Notes: generated by a model not told the origin, from the letters alone. Shown: positions 12,255 to 23,859, counted from the stretch's first letter. The stretch is 64,000 bases of DNA from Pegoplata infirma (GCA_963921195.1 CAWUER010000514.1:992001-1056000); one strand, 5' to 3'. Numbers and translations: made by a program.

Positions 12255-12394
12255 ATATGATGTTTAAAAAATTATATAAAACTATATAGGAACTTTTTTA
12301 CTCGGGTATATAATTTAATATAATTTTTTTTGGGATTTTTTTGGGTTTTTATTTTATTTAATTATATATAATTGCATAAATTTTTCTAAAAAAG

Positions 12395-13022
12395 CCCGAG
12401 TAAAAAAGTTCCTATATAATTGTATATAATTTTATAAACATCATATATGATTAAATAGAATTATATAGAATTTGATGCGAAAAATGAGACGATAAAACTA
12501 TATAAAATTTGATCAATGTTTCATATATTTTGATAAATTTTTTATATAATTTTATGCGAAATTTGGACCCCTATTTTTATATAATAATAGCAAAATTATA
12601 TAATTAGATATAATTATATAAAAATATATAAAATTGTATAAAACTGCATAAAACTATATAAAGTTACATAGAATTATATATAATTATATATAATTATATA
12701 TAATTAAAACAAAATTTTTTGATTTATATAAAACTTGATATAATTTTATATAACTTTATAAAATTATATATTGTTTTATATAATTTGATATAGTTGTATA
12801 TAATTATATCTGATCATATAAATTTGCTTTTGTTATATAAAAATAGGGGTCCAAATTTCGCATAAAATTATATAAAAAATTTATCAAAACACAAGTAACA
12901 TTGATAAAATTTTATATGGTTTTATCGACTCATTTTTCGCATCAAATTCTATATAATTCTATTTAATCATATATGATGTTTATAAAATTATATACAATTA
13001 TATAGGAACTTTTTTACTCGGG
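12395..13022. mobile_element. CCCGAG-family MITE S (TSD AG) nested in M
   Basis: D-subfamily copy. Target AG is duplicated (12393-12394 and 13023-13024). The unoccupied sequence CTAAAAAAGGGGCCAATTTT lies at 9481-9500 in K. This shows that the 2-bp target need not consist of A/T only. Confidence 0.9.
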
Positions 13023-13212
13023 AGGGGCCAATTTTCGCATCAAATCATATAAAATTATATTAAAATCACATCAAATTATATCAAATTTAATGCAACTTTA
13101 TATGGTTTTATCGACTCATTTTTCGCATCAAATTCTATATGAATATATATGATGTCTTTATATAATTAAATATAAACATATATAATTTTTTTTACTCGGG
13201 TATATATAAAAG

Positions 13213-16200
13213 AGTGTGGTGACTGACTGAATGACTGATTGGCAATAATCATCGCCCAGCCCAAACCGCTGAAGCTACGGACTTGAAATTTGGAATGTAG
13301 GTTCGGCTCCCGACAAAACCACCCACTAAGAAGGGATTTTCGGAAATTCCGATTCTAAGGGGGCCAAAAGGGGGAAAATAGGGCCCTTTGGGGGATTTTG
13401 TATCATTGGAACTAATAGCCCTAGAAACTTCAAATTTAAACTCTCGCGGAAATAAAATTCCGAAAAAAATATTTTTGGAAAATTCCGCCTCCAAGGGGGG
13501 AAAAAGGGGGAAAATAGGGCAAATTGGTACATTTTTTATATTCTAAACAAATGGTCCCAGAAATTTCAAATTTGAACACTAGGAGCCTCTCGCGGAAATA
13601 ACATTTTCGAAAAAGTAATTTTTGAAAATTCCGTTTCTAAGGTGGGGGAGGGGGAAAATAGGGCAAGTTGGTACATTGTATCTTCCGAACTAATGGTCCT
13701 ACAATCTTGAAATTTTTAATATAGGATACTCTCGCGGAAATAACATTTTGGAAAAAGTACTTTTTTTGAAAATTCCGGTTTAAGGGGGACAAAAGGGGGG
13801 AAAATAGGGCAATTTGGTGAATTTTGAACTAATGGTCCTAGAAACTAGATATTTGGACTATAGTATCCTCTCGGGGGAAAAAACATTTTTTTACTAAAAT
13901 TTTTTTACTCAACATTTTTTTTTCACTCAACATTTTTTTTCACTTAAATTTTTTTTCACACAAATTTTTTTGATTTTGAACATTTTCTATATTCTGAACT
14001 AAAGGTCCTAGAAACCAGAAATTTGGACTATAGGATCCTCTCACGAAAATAATATTTTGAAGAAAGTACTTTTTTAAAAAGGCACTTCTAAGAAGGGGAA
14101 AAGGGGGGAAAATTGGACAATTTGGTACATTTTCTTTTTTCTGACCTAATGGTCCTAGAAACATAAAGTTTGGACTATAGGATCCTCTCGCCTAAAAAAC
14201 ATACCGAAACAAAGTTTTTTTTTCAATTCTTCTAGGGTGGTAAAATGGGGGCATATAGGACAATTTGGTACACTTTGTATCTTCTGAACTATTTTCACAG
14301 AAACTTAAAAATTTTGACTATGGGGGAAAGGGGGAAAGTAGGGCAATTTTGTGTCTGCTGAACTAATGGTTGTAGATACTTGAAATTTGAAATGTACGAT
14401 CCTCTCGCGGAAATAACATTCTGAAAGAAATACTTTTTAAAAATTCCGCTTCTAAGGGGGAAAGTAGTGCTATTTTGTATCTGAAATAATGGTCGTAGAT
14501 ACTTCAAATTTGAACTATACGATCCTCTCGCGGAAATAACATTCTTAAAGAAGCACTTTTTTGAAAATTCCACTTCTAAGGGGCGATTTTGTTGCTGCTG
14601 AACTAATGGTCTCATATACTTGAAATTTGAATTGTACGATCCTCTCTCGGAAATAACGTGCTAAAAGAAGTACTTTTTGGAAAATTCCGCTTCTAAGGGG
14701 GAAAGTAGGGCAATTTTGTATCTGCTGAACTAATGGTCCTAGATACTTGAAATTGGGACTGCACGATCCTCTCTTTAGGAAATAACATTCTGAAAGAAGT
14801 ACTTTTTTGAAAATTTCGCTTTCAAGGGGGAAAATGGGGGAAAGCACTTTTTTAAAAATCCCGCTTCTACGGGGAAAAAGAGGGAAAGTAGGGCAATTTT
14901 GTACCTGCTGACCTAATGGTCCTAGATACTTGAAGTTTGGACTGTACGATCCTCTCACGGAAATAACATTTTGGAAGAAGTACTTTTTAAGAAAAATCTG
15001 CTTCTAGGGGGGAAAAAGGTGGAAAGTAGGACAATTTTGAAATTTGAATCCTCTCGCGGAAATAACCTTCTAAAGTAAGTACTTTTTTGAAAATTCCGCT
15101 TTTACGGGGAAAAAGGGGGAAAGTAGGGCAATTTTGTATCTACTGAACTAATGGTCCTAGATACTTGAAATTTGGACTGTACGATCCCTTCGCGGAAAAA
15201 ACATTCTGAAAAAAGTACTCTTTTGAAAATTCCTTTTTAAAGGGGGAAAAGGGGGAAAGTAGGGCAATTTTGTATCTACTGAACTAATATTCCTCGATAC
15301 TTGAAGTTTGAACTGTACGATACTCTCGCGGAAACAACATTCTGGAAGAAGCACTTTTTTAGAAAATTCTGCTTCTAAGGGGGAAAAATGGGGGAAATAT
15401 GGCAATTTTGTACCGGCTGAATTAATGGTACTTGATACTTGAAATTTGGACTGTACGATCCTTTCGCGGAAATGAAAATTCTGTTTCTAAGGGGGAAAAA
15501 GTGAGAAAATAGTTCCATTTTGTATTTGCTGAACTAATAGTCCTAGATAGTTGAAATTTGGACTGTACGATCCACTGGCGGAAATTATATTCTGCACTCA
15601 AAATATTTTGTAAGTAAATTCAACTGAAAAAACATTTAAAACAATCGTTTTTCCTTTTAAAAACCGGACTACTTATATTTCACTTGAAACAACATATTTA
15701 TTCAGTTATTTTTAAACGTTAATAAATGACTAGACATTTCGTTAAAACAAATGATATTTCAGTTATTTTAACTGCTTACAATTTTTTATTTTGTGGAGTA
15801 AAAATATTTTTTTTTGAATAACAAACTACAAAAACCGTACTTCTGTAAAATTATATGGTATAATCAGTCAAAAATAATTTAACTGATTAAAATATTTTTC
15901 CGTAAATTTTGTAGTTTGTTGTTTTAACAACTAAATAAATCTTTCAATAATTTATTTTTTTTTGAAAAACAAAAGATAAAACGTTTAAAACAACTTTAAC
16001 TAAAAACTTTTTAAATAACCGTAAATAGTTACTGTAAAACTTTTCTAGGTGTGGGAAAATACGTTTTTGAAAATTTTGCTTCTAAGGGGAAAATTGGGAA
16101 AAATAGAACAATTTGGTACATATTGTTCCTTAAACTTAAAGTTTGATCTTTAGGATCCTTTCGCGAAAATAACATTCTGAGAAAATGTTTTTTTAAGTTC

Positions 16201-16640
16201 CGCTTTTCAGGTGGGAGGGGGGATAAGGCAATTTGGTACATTTTTTATCGTATGAACTAATAATCCTTAAAACTTCAAATTTGAGCTATAGGATCCTCTC
16301 GCCGAAATAATTTTCCGAAATAAGTACTTTTTGGAAAATTCCGCAGCTAATGGGGTAAAAATGGTGACAATAGGACAATTTGTAACATTTTGTATCTTTT
16401 AAACTAATGGTCACAGAAACTTAAAATTTGGACTATAGGATCCTCTCGCGGAAAAACATTCTGCAAAGTTTTTAGAAACTTGAAATTTGTACTGTAGGAT
16501 CCTCTCGCGGAAAAAACACTATGAAGTCCAGTTTTTAAAATTCTCATTTTGAGAGGAAAAATGGGGCACTTTTCATACATTCGGAAATAATGGTACTAGC
16601 ACTCATTATTTTGCACTTAGGATCATCCAGCAGAAAAAAT
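13213..16640. repeat. Degenerate 115-150 bp minisatellite
   Basis: Begins with a (GACT)n-like run (GACTGACTGAATGACTGATT) and CAGCCCAAACCGCTGAAG, then over fifteen diverged units. Each unit carries CTCTCGCGGAAATAACATT, AAAATTCCGCTTCTAAGGGG, AGGGCAATTT, CTGAACTAATGGTCCTAGA and ACTTGAAATTTGGACTGTA. ORFs on the minus strand here are by-products of the repeat. An unrelated block interrupts it at about 15590-16045. Confidence 0.85.
15590..16045. mobile_element. CACTCAAAA-ended insert in the minisatellite
   Basis: About 450 bp that begins CACTCAAAATATTTTGTAAG and is full of AACTGA / CAGTTATTTTAACT words. It interrupts a minisatellite unit, and the array resumes with GGAAAATACGTTTTTGAAAA. Its start and word content resemble the block at 47809-48000. 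The right terminus (TAGGTGTG) is not a clear inverted repeat, so exact ends are uncertain. Confidence 0.45.
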
Positions 16641-17479
16641 ATTTTTTCAGTCAAGTTTTGGTTATACCCTTACACACAGCCTATAGATGAAACACATTTT
16701 TATAACATGGACTTGAACTAATTTTATTAATTTTATTTTGTTTTAAAGTGGTTAAAGAGCATTGAAAATTTATTTTTTTTTGTTACAGCTAACCGGTAAC
16801 GAAGTACCGGGCGAGTTAGCTAGTATAAACATATATAACCTTTTTTACTCGGGATATTACAGATTTTATGTAAAATGTAAAAAAAAGCTTCTGCGACATT
16901 TCTTCTGTAAAAACCCCATAGATTCTGAGACATTTTTCCGATTGAGCAATTTTCAGATTCTGAGAATATTTTTAACATGATAATGTTTTGGTGTCTAATT
17001 TTAAAAAAGTTGCAGGACGCCACCTCAGTTTGACTATATAAGCTAACGACTAAACAAAAAAAAAAAATAAGAATTACAGTTTTCATTTTATTACAACCTT
17101 AAACTTCGACAATAATTTGAAATTAATAAATAAAATAAAAAAACACATAGTTCTGGTAGTGACACCTATTGGTGCTAAGTGTCACTCGATTAACGCAGTA
17201 TTGCCATATTAAATATCGCATTTCCAATTAGATTAGTTGCCATCATCGCAAATTTTTTCCAATAAAATATTACCACATGACAATACTAACAAGTATATTT
17301 CAGAAACATAACAAAATTTAAATCATTATTTAAGTAAACTACGGTGGCCTTGCTGAAGTGAGCCAGACTGGAAAACAGAATGTCCGGTGATCGGATCCGT
17401 GATCTGTCAACTTATTTTATTTTTTTTATTTAGTTTTTTTTTAGCTTTAATTCTTTATACATAATTTTTTATTTAATTA
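16641..17479. other. Unassigned stretch with a solo CCCGAG right end
   Basis: No gene seen. At 16809-16853 there is a lone right terminus (CCTTTTTTACTCGGG) with no left partner nearby, so a deleted copy. At 16919-16976 there are two loose copies of the 35-bp satellite unit of 40790-43690 (ATTCTGAGACATTTTTCC and GATTCTGAGAATATTTTT). Around 17150-17175 is a short hairpin GTGACAC...GTGTCAC. The rest is A+T-rich sequence I do not recognise. Confidence 0.5.
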
Positions 17480-17984
17480 CCCGGCTAAAAATAAATGTGT
17501 ATGTTCATATATGCTTATATAAAGATCTTTATATGATCATATATGACTTATATGGAAACATATATGTGATCATATATGCTAGAAACGATCCCATATATGT
17601 GGTCGTATATAAAATATGTGCCATATATGATATCATATATGGAACCATATATGTTATCATAAAATGTTAAATCATAGTACATGTGTATGCAAATTTGAAC
17701 CAGAATTACAAAATAAAAGTTATTAACGATTAAAATTATATTATTACCTTACCATCGATTGACTGATATATATTCATACCCTAGTATATATCAATAATTT
17801 AACAAATATTGCTTCCTAGTTGCAAAATATTCTGCTTAAAAACGTTACTTTTACATAAAAAAATTTTTAAAAGGTAAGTTTTCATTAATATGTATTTAGA
17901 ATTTTAAAATCATATATCCCGAGTAAAAAAAAATTGTATGGTAAAACATGTTATCTTATAAAATTATATATAATTTATTGGATC

Positions 17985-18300
17985 TGATTTTGCTAAATTT
18001 AATCCGAAAATTGGCCGCGCCAAAGTTATCTCATAACATCTTATAATATATGAAGTTACAGTTTAATATTTGATTGTATGTAATTTCATCCGGAAATTGG
18101 CCTCGCCAAAGTTATCTCAAATTATCTATTATCATGATTTTGTATTAAATATGATATGATATGATGTAATTTCATCCGGAAATTGGCCGCGCCAAAGTTA
18201 TCTTAAAATATCCAATATCATGATTTTATATTAAATTGGATATTATATAATGTAATTTCATCCGAAATTTGGCCGCGCCAAAGTTATCTTATAATATCTG
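17985..18300. repeat. Four ~85-bp repeats with CCGGAAATTGGCCGCGCC
   Basis: Four diverged direct repeats inside T. Each carries AATTTCATCCGGAAATTGGC followed by CGCGCCAAAGTTATCT. The G+C-rich core stands out in sequence that is otherwise almost all A/T, and may be a protein-binding or structural element. This is inference only. Confidence 0.7.
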
Positions 18301-18419
18301 ATATCTTGATTTTATAAAAAAATTATTGGATACATTTTTATCCAAAAAATGTTTCTGTTTTTAGATTTATTTTTAGATATAATAATGTCAAACTGAAAAT
18401 AAATAAAAAAAAAAAACTT

Positions 18420-18495
18420 CGAACGGACGGGGATTAGAACCACAAGTCTTCCGTTTTGTAATCGCAATCTCTACCCTCTAGACCAGCGGACGTTG
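18420..18495 (-). pseudogene. tRNA-like sequence with A and B boxes
   Basis: On the minus strand there is an A-box-like TGGTCTAGAGGGTAGAGA and, about 40 nt further, a B-box-like GGTTCTAATCCCC: the internal Pol III promoter arrangement of a tRNA. The T-arm folds only partly, and the two candidate acceptor strands (CGTCCGC and TCCGTTC) do not pair. It is therefore not a functional tRNA but a tRNA relic or SINE-like head. The anticodon cannot be assigned safely. Confidence 0.5.
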
Positions 18496-18659
18496 TTAGC
18501 AAATAACAACTTTAAAAGACTTAGTTTTAAATAAATTGATCGTATCTAATTATATCAAATTGATCTAACATATAGTAATATGTGATTATATCCAATTAAA
18601 TATGTTATTCACTTGTACACAATTTTCAAAAAGACTTAGAAAATTTTTGATAAAATTTG

Positions 18660-19490
18660 CAAAAAAAATTGGAATGACGTACAGCGCTATTAGGGGCTTC
18701 CATGGTAAGCTTAAACAATAATTTTAATGTAGCGGTATGCCTTATTTACAAGTCATAGGCTTCCAAAGTGAAATAAGACTTCGGCTTATAAGTTTGAAAT
18801 TTTTCATGGAATCAGGAAATCAGAATTAGATTTGAGATCGGGTTCCAAAAATCATTGATAATTTGATAATTTAAACCAAATATAGCTATTATTAACTATA
18901 TAATTGCAATATAAATTTTTAAAAATGATTGCAAAAATTCAAAAAGTAAATTTTTTTAAGTTCTAAAAAAACAAATGCAATAAAAAAGTGTTTTCTATTT
19001 AAAAAAAAAATAAAAAAATATATTTTTTTCTGGAATCGAACTCGGGTTCCCAAAAATGATAGATAATTTTATAATAAATTAAATATAGTTATATATAACT
19101 ATATAAAAGAAATATAATTTTTTAAAAATGATTGCAAAAATTCAAAAAAAGAAAAATTTTTAGTTCTAAAAAAAATGAATGCAATAAAAAAGTGTTTTCT
19201 ATTTAAAAAAAATAAAAAAAAATATATTTTTTCTGGAATCGAACTCGGGTTCCAAAAAATTATAGATAATTTTATAATAAATCAAATATAGTTATTTATA
19301 ACTGTATAAAAGAAAAATTATTTTTCAAAAATGATTGCAAAAATTCCAAAAATGAAAATTTTTTAGTTCTAAAAAAATTAAACGCAATAAAAAAGTGTTT
19401 TCTATTTAAAAAAAAATAAAAAAAAAACTTTTATTTTCTCGACTGGGCCGGGAATCGAACTCGGGTTCCCAAAAATCATATGTAATCTTA
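18660..19490 (-). repeat. ~200 bp tandem repeats with a T-arm-like segment
   Basis: About four direct repeats inside T. Each includes AATGATTGCAAAAATTC, GCAATAAAAAAGTGTTTTCT and TCTGGAATCGAACTCGGGTT (centred near 19030, 19235 and 19450, with a weaker version near 18810-18855). The last motif read on the minus strand is ACCCGAGTTCGATTCCAG, very close to a tRNA T-arm with B box. Only this 3' half of a tRNA is present, repeated in tandem. Confidence 0.6.
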
Positions 19491-20126
19491 TATGATACAA
19501 TAAAAAGTTTTGTATAACCATATATGTTGACACACAAAAATAAATTTTGAAATACTGGCATATATAATTATATATGGTTAGTTGTTTGGTCAAAAAACTA
19601 TTTTTTTTATACATGATTATATCAAAATATATATTCCATTACATATGCGACCATTTATAAATATATATTGAGTTTAGACGAAATTTGCGTATATATAGTA
19701 CCATACAAACACAGATATGTTATCGTTTAAGACACATATAATTATATCTATTATTTTTGTTGGAAATTTTTTTAGTATGGAACCATATATAGTTTTAAAT
19801 GGTATTATATTAGTCATATATAATTATACATAAATTGATACTGGATTTTTTGTTTAGTAAAGTCCTATACATAATTAGATATAAAGTCACGTATAATAAT
19901 GTATGAAATCGGATTAAGTTTTATGTGCAACGTATGATTACATCTACCATTTATATTAATATATTATGAACAATATAATTAGATATGATTTTATATGACA
20001 TCATTTAAAAAAATTGGAAAATTTCAAAGTGAGATATAATTTTATACTTTGACTCATATAGTTGTATATGGTTTTATGAAAACATATAAAATAATATACA
20101 TTTATATAAATTCCTTTTTACTCGGG

Positions 20127-21260
20127 ATATTAATTTTTTCCAGTTCATTGTCACAACAAGTATAAGCGTGGACTTTTTTATCCAAATACAATATTATTGA
20201 GTACTTTGATGCTGAATAAAATTAAACTACGCAGCTTCGTTAATCTCGTGCAACTATGTGGAGAGGGCATATGCACCACCATTATGTTTTCACTACGATT
20301 GCAATACTGCAAACTATTTTGTAATCCCTTAATGTCGCCATAGCCAATTGGAAATGAAAAGACCGTATAAGCAGTGTTGAGGCCGAGTTACGTTAAGCTT
20401 TCCCAACTTGGAGAAGAGGACATTCGCACTACCAGAACTGTTATCACTACGATTCCAACACTATAAATTATTTTGAAATCCCTTACTGTCGCAATAGAAA
20501 ATTGGAAATGAAAAGAAGGTATAAGAAGTTTGGAGGCCGAGTTACTAGTTGAAGAAAATTTAACCATGCGGAGCTACGTTAAGCTCGCTCAACTTGGAGA
20601 TAGGGCATATGCACCACCCTTTATCACTACGGTTCCAGCGCTACAAACTATTTTGAAAACGCTTACTTTCGCCATAGCAAATCGAAATGAAAAGAAGGTA
20701 TGATCAGTTTTAAGGTTGAGTAACGATTTGGGAAGGACAACGTTTTTACTTACAATTACAAGAAATCTGTCTATAAGCGAAAGTGACAACCTGGCACATT
20801 GTCGCCATAATGTAAATTAACATAAAAAAATTTTTGGAAAAGGTGAGCTTTCATTAATATGTATTTGAATTTTAAAATCATGTTTTATTTTTTTCCAGTT
20901 CATCGTCATAACAAGTATAAGCGTGGACATTTTATTCCAAAACATGATCATATTCCAAATGAGTAAATGTAAATATGTCGCAAATACAATATTATTTAGT
21001 AATTTGATGTTAAGGAAAATTAAACTTCGCAGCTTCGTTAATCTAGTGCAACTTGGTGGAGAGGTCATATGCACCACCATAATGTTACCAGTACGATTGC
21101 AATACTGCAAACTATTTTGAAAACCATAAAAATCGCCATAGCAAATTGGAAATGGAAAGATCGTATAAGCGTTTTAAGGCCGAGTTAAGTTAAGCTCACT
21201 TAACTTGGAGAAGAGGACATATGCACCACTAGAAATGTTATCACTACGATTCCAACACTG
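20127..21260. repeat. ~185-bp tandem repeats within element U
   Basis: Around six diverged units containing CAACTTGGAGA, GAGGACATATGCACCACC, GTTATCACTACGATTCCA and CTATTTTGAAAACC. A longer repeat (17870-17912 joined to 20127-20250, versus 20836-20990) provides the empty site for T. Short ORFs over this region on both strands are repeat artefacts. Confidence 0.7.
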
Positions 21261-22130
21261 GTCTAACAAAATACACTCCATTAACATGTATGTATCTAGC
21301 AGTATCAAGCCAATCTTTAAAGGTACATGGTTGTTTCGTTAAATGATATTCGTGTTATCATTAACGTATTAGCACCAAATGGTAATAATTCAATACAATT
21401 AAAATACTAGAAAAATCTTATATGCATACTAATATTATTTTATATCTATTTTTTTAGATTTTGACTTTTTTAACAAAAACGCTAAGTCTGAGATAATCGG
21501 AATTAACACTAAAACAAGAAAACACAAAGGAAATCATCGTTCCTGTAATAAGCCCTTTGTTCGCATTTTTCGTAATTGACATCAATTGAAAAACTTTATA
21601 TATTACTTAGATCTTTTATGTTCAATTTATTCTTTTGAATATCAAAATGTATTCTCGTATCTATAAGTTTAATTATATATTTTTATGGTCACCAAAAATG
21701 CAAACAATAGTAACTAAAAAATCAAAATCATCAAACTAAAGGTGTTCATTAAAATATATGAAAACACCAGTAATGAATAAAAAAAAATTATTTTTTATTT
21801 ACTTGCGTATATCGTTTGCAATTCTGGTGAATATAATCATAATAATTTATTACATATAGTTTAAGAGGAAAAAATTAATAAAAAATGTAAAAAACAACGT
21901 AAAACAAATTAAAAACAACATCATATATGATCCAATATATGATTCAATATATGATCCAATATATGATTCAATATATGATCTAATATATGATCACATATAT
22001 TGCATCATATATGATCGTGTCTTATATAAGCGCCAATTTTGGAATATGTTCATATATGAGACCATATTTGATACTATATATGATACTGTATATGGTATCA
22101 TATATGAACTCATATATGATGATATACAAC
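21261..22130. other. U interior: A+T-rich spacer and (ATATATGATCCA)n
   Basis: 21261-21890 shows no gene or recognised repeat. From about 21920 to 22125 there are short degenerate direct repeats of ATATATGATCCAAT, mirrored by similar words at the left end of U (17505-17660). They form the subterminal part of the inverted repeat. Confidence 0.6.
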
Positions 22131-23200
22131 ATTTTTAGCCGGGTACACAGCGTGACAAAAATTACCACTATTTAAGAAAACAAGAGGAGTGACCAACGTT
22201 TCTACATATTTGAGACTTGCTGATTCAAATGGCGTACTCCGTTTTTCGATGTATGGCAGGGTTGGTATTTGAGAATTTTCAATTAGTGCCAAGTTGAAAG
22301 CTAAAAAGGGCCAACAAAAATTTGTTTGAAAAAAATTTTTAGTTTTTAGTACTTTTTACAACAACTATCAATAATTTTCTTATTAATACACGCAACTTTT
22401 TACTTTTGTACTTTGCCAGTTTGTACAGTAAAAGCATCCCTGCGGGAAAGTCTATCAGTCGAAGACAGGGATGTTAAAGTTGGTACAATTGTACTTTTTT
22501 TGGTACATTTTGATTTCCAAAAGTACCATGGTACTACCACGACTCATTTGGTACAATTTAAAAATTTTAAATTTTTTTTTTACTCATCGAAATATCGGTA
22601 ACGGACTCTATATTTTAATGCTATGCCGATTTCCACCATTAATGAAACTTTTTTTAGTTTTAAGCTCTTATTTTAAAACTTTTTAAAGTAGTTTTTAAAA
22701 TCAAATTTCTATAAACAAGTTAATTGTAAAACTTTTTTTAGAAAAATTCCAGATGTTAAAAGCTTGTTTTTATAGATAGAAAAAGTTTCAGAATTTAACA
22801 CTTTCTAGCAAAACTAAATGGAGATTTTGGCAGCACAGCTTTGTACAACATTTCAAAGCGCATACCAAGTAAGGGGAACAATTTTTAATTTTTTGCTAAC
22901 ATTTTTTTTTTAACTCCAATTAGCGCTGAAAAGACACATGATTTCACTGCGTCTTAAGAGGGCTTTTTCAGTGCTACTAACTAGCGCACTAAACTGCGAC
23001 ATTGCCTTGGGGAATCATGCATGAATTCAGCTGGTTTGGATGGATAAGCTGCTGCCGGTTCAGCAAATTTATGCTGGGTTGATAAAATTCTTACTAACTT
23101 TTATCAAAGAAAAACTCTCAAAATTTTTCACAGAAATCTGAGTCATTTATCTGTAGACAAAAACTGAAATTTTTTATACAGAAAAAGTAAAATGGTATTT

Positions 23201-23557
23201 GTTTCCGTAGAAATGAAATAAAAGATAAATAAAACACAAAAATGTTGGTTTTAAAAAGAAGGAAAATCCTAAGATTTTATTAAGTAAAATATTACCTTAA
23301 CAGGATAAAAAAAGCTTGTGATGTTGTCGATGATAATACAACGAGTAATCTTAATTAGTTATAAAAATAAAAAGGACCGGGCGACAAACCATGTTTAGAA
23401 TACCGTTATCGGTTTACTAGTTAGAATCTATGTAAATACTCCATACAATGTTGTATTTAAAGGGGAGCAAAATAGATTCTAACTAGTATTAACCCAAAGA
23501 GGGTCGTTGGTACCAAAGTGGTATCAAATATGGAAAGTAAGCGTTTGTACCTAAACA
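23201..23557 (-). repeat. 3' LTR of the BEL/Pao element
   Basis: 357 bp; in element direction it starts TGTTTAGGTACAAACG and ends CTACGGAAACA (TG...CA). It matches the other LTR almost base for base; visible differences include one A more in the AAAAAAAGC run and AATGTTG versus AAGGTTG. The sequence just inside (GCAAGGTTGCCGGCAT in element direction) is not a convincing polypurine tract. Confidence 0.95.
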
Positions 23558-23684
23558 ATGCCGGCAACCTTGCAACACAAAGGGGTGTTGCAACAAAAAT
23601 TTAATCCAAGGTTTAAATAAGTATAAATAAATATATATATACATATTTTTTTTTTTTCAAAAAACACTTATAACTATTAGGCCA

Positions 23685-23855
23685 GTAAGGACCCTGTCGA
23701 TATGCAAAATATTGATGTGTTTAATGGATCAGAAGGGACCCCGTAGATATGTTACAATGATAACGTAAATTGGGCCAAAAAAGGACCCCGTAGATATGCA
23801 AATGACGGAAGTCAAATTATAAAGTTGGACAAAAAGGACCACGTAGACATGCAGT
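23685..23855. repeat. Four GGACCCCGTAGATATGC repeats in the BEL 3' region
   Basis: Four short direct repeats of GGACCCCGTAGATATG (with small changes) about 45-55 bp apart, between the 3' LTR and the last ORF. In element direction they lie in the untranslated 3' end. Function unknown; they could be a transport, priming or structural signal of the RNA, which is inference. Confidence 0.8.
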
Positions 23856-23859
23856 ATAG

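Larger units (their letters stand above)
10550..12306. mobile_element. CCCGAG-family MITE P (TSD TA) nested in M
   Basis: D-subfamily copy with termini CCCGAGTAAAAAAGTTCC and GGAACTTTTTTACTCGGG, flanked by TA. It carries MITE Q (11131-12254), which in turn carries a CCCGAG copy (11357-12210). The stack here is therefore M, P, Q and a further CCCGAG element, four layers deep. Confidence 0.85.
10203..13200. mobile_element. K-type CCCGAG element M (left end lost), interrupted
   Basis: Forward partner of the head-to-head joint at ~7128. It continues after K with TAATAACATATGATTAAAG and ends TTTTTTTTACTCGGG at 13200. It is interrupted by P (10550-12306) and S (12395-13022). The right segment 13023-13200 matches 9490-9663 (AGGGGCCAATTTTCGCATC). 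Confidence 0.65.
17918..20126. mobile_element. CCCGAG-family element T (TSD AT) with tRNA-like interior
   Basis: Termini CCCGAGTAAAAAAAAATTG and CCTTTTTACTCGGG, flanked by AT. A paralogous empty site is at 20840-20895 in the same host repeat (TTTTAAAATCATG then TTTTTTTCCAGTTCAT). It is the longest uninterrupted CCCGAG copy in the window. It contains four GGCCGCGCC repeats, one tRNA-like sequence with both Pol III boxes, and several copies of a T-arm-like repeat. Confidence 0.8.
17480..22143. mobile_element. CCCGGCTAAAAA element U (TSD TA), interrupted
   Basis: Left end CCCGGCTAAAAATAAATG, right end ACATTTTTAGCCGGG, with TA on both sides (17478-17479, 22144-22145). The terminus differs from CCCGAGTAAAAA at two positions, suggesting a sister family moved by related machinery. 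The interior next to both ends is rich in CATATATGAT words. It holds the nested CCCGAG element T (17918-20126) and a ~185-bp tandem repeat. It landed next to, or within, the TTA target duplication of element Y. No protein is encoded. Confidence 0.75.

Noticed and set aside
13249..16241. Series of minus-strand ORFs with FPPF, SPNFKYLGPLV-like words
   Set aside because: They are translations of the ~115-150 bp minisatellite, with the frame changing from unit to unit; no domain and no consistent frame.
18420..18495. Functional tRNA gene
   Set aside because: The A and B boxes are good, but the acceptor strands do not pair and the T stem has a mismatch; treated as a relic.
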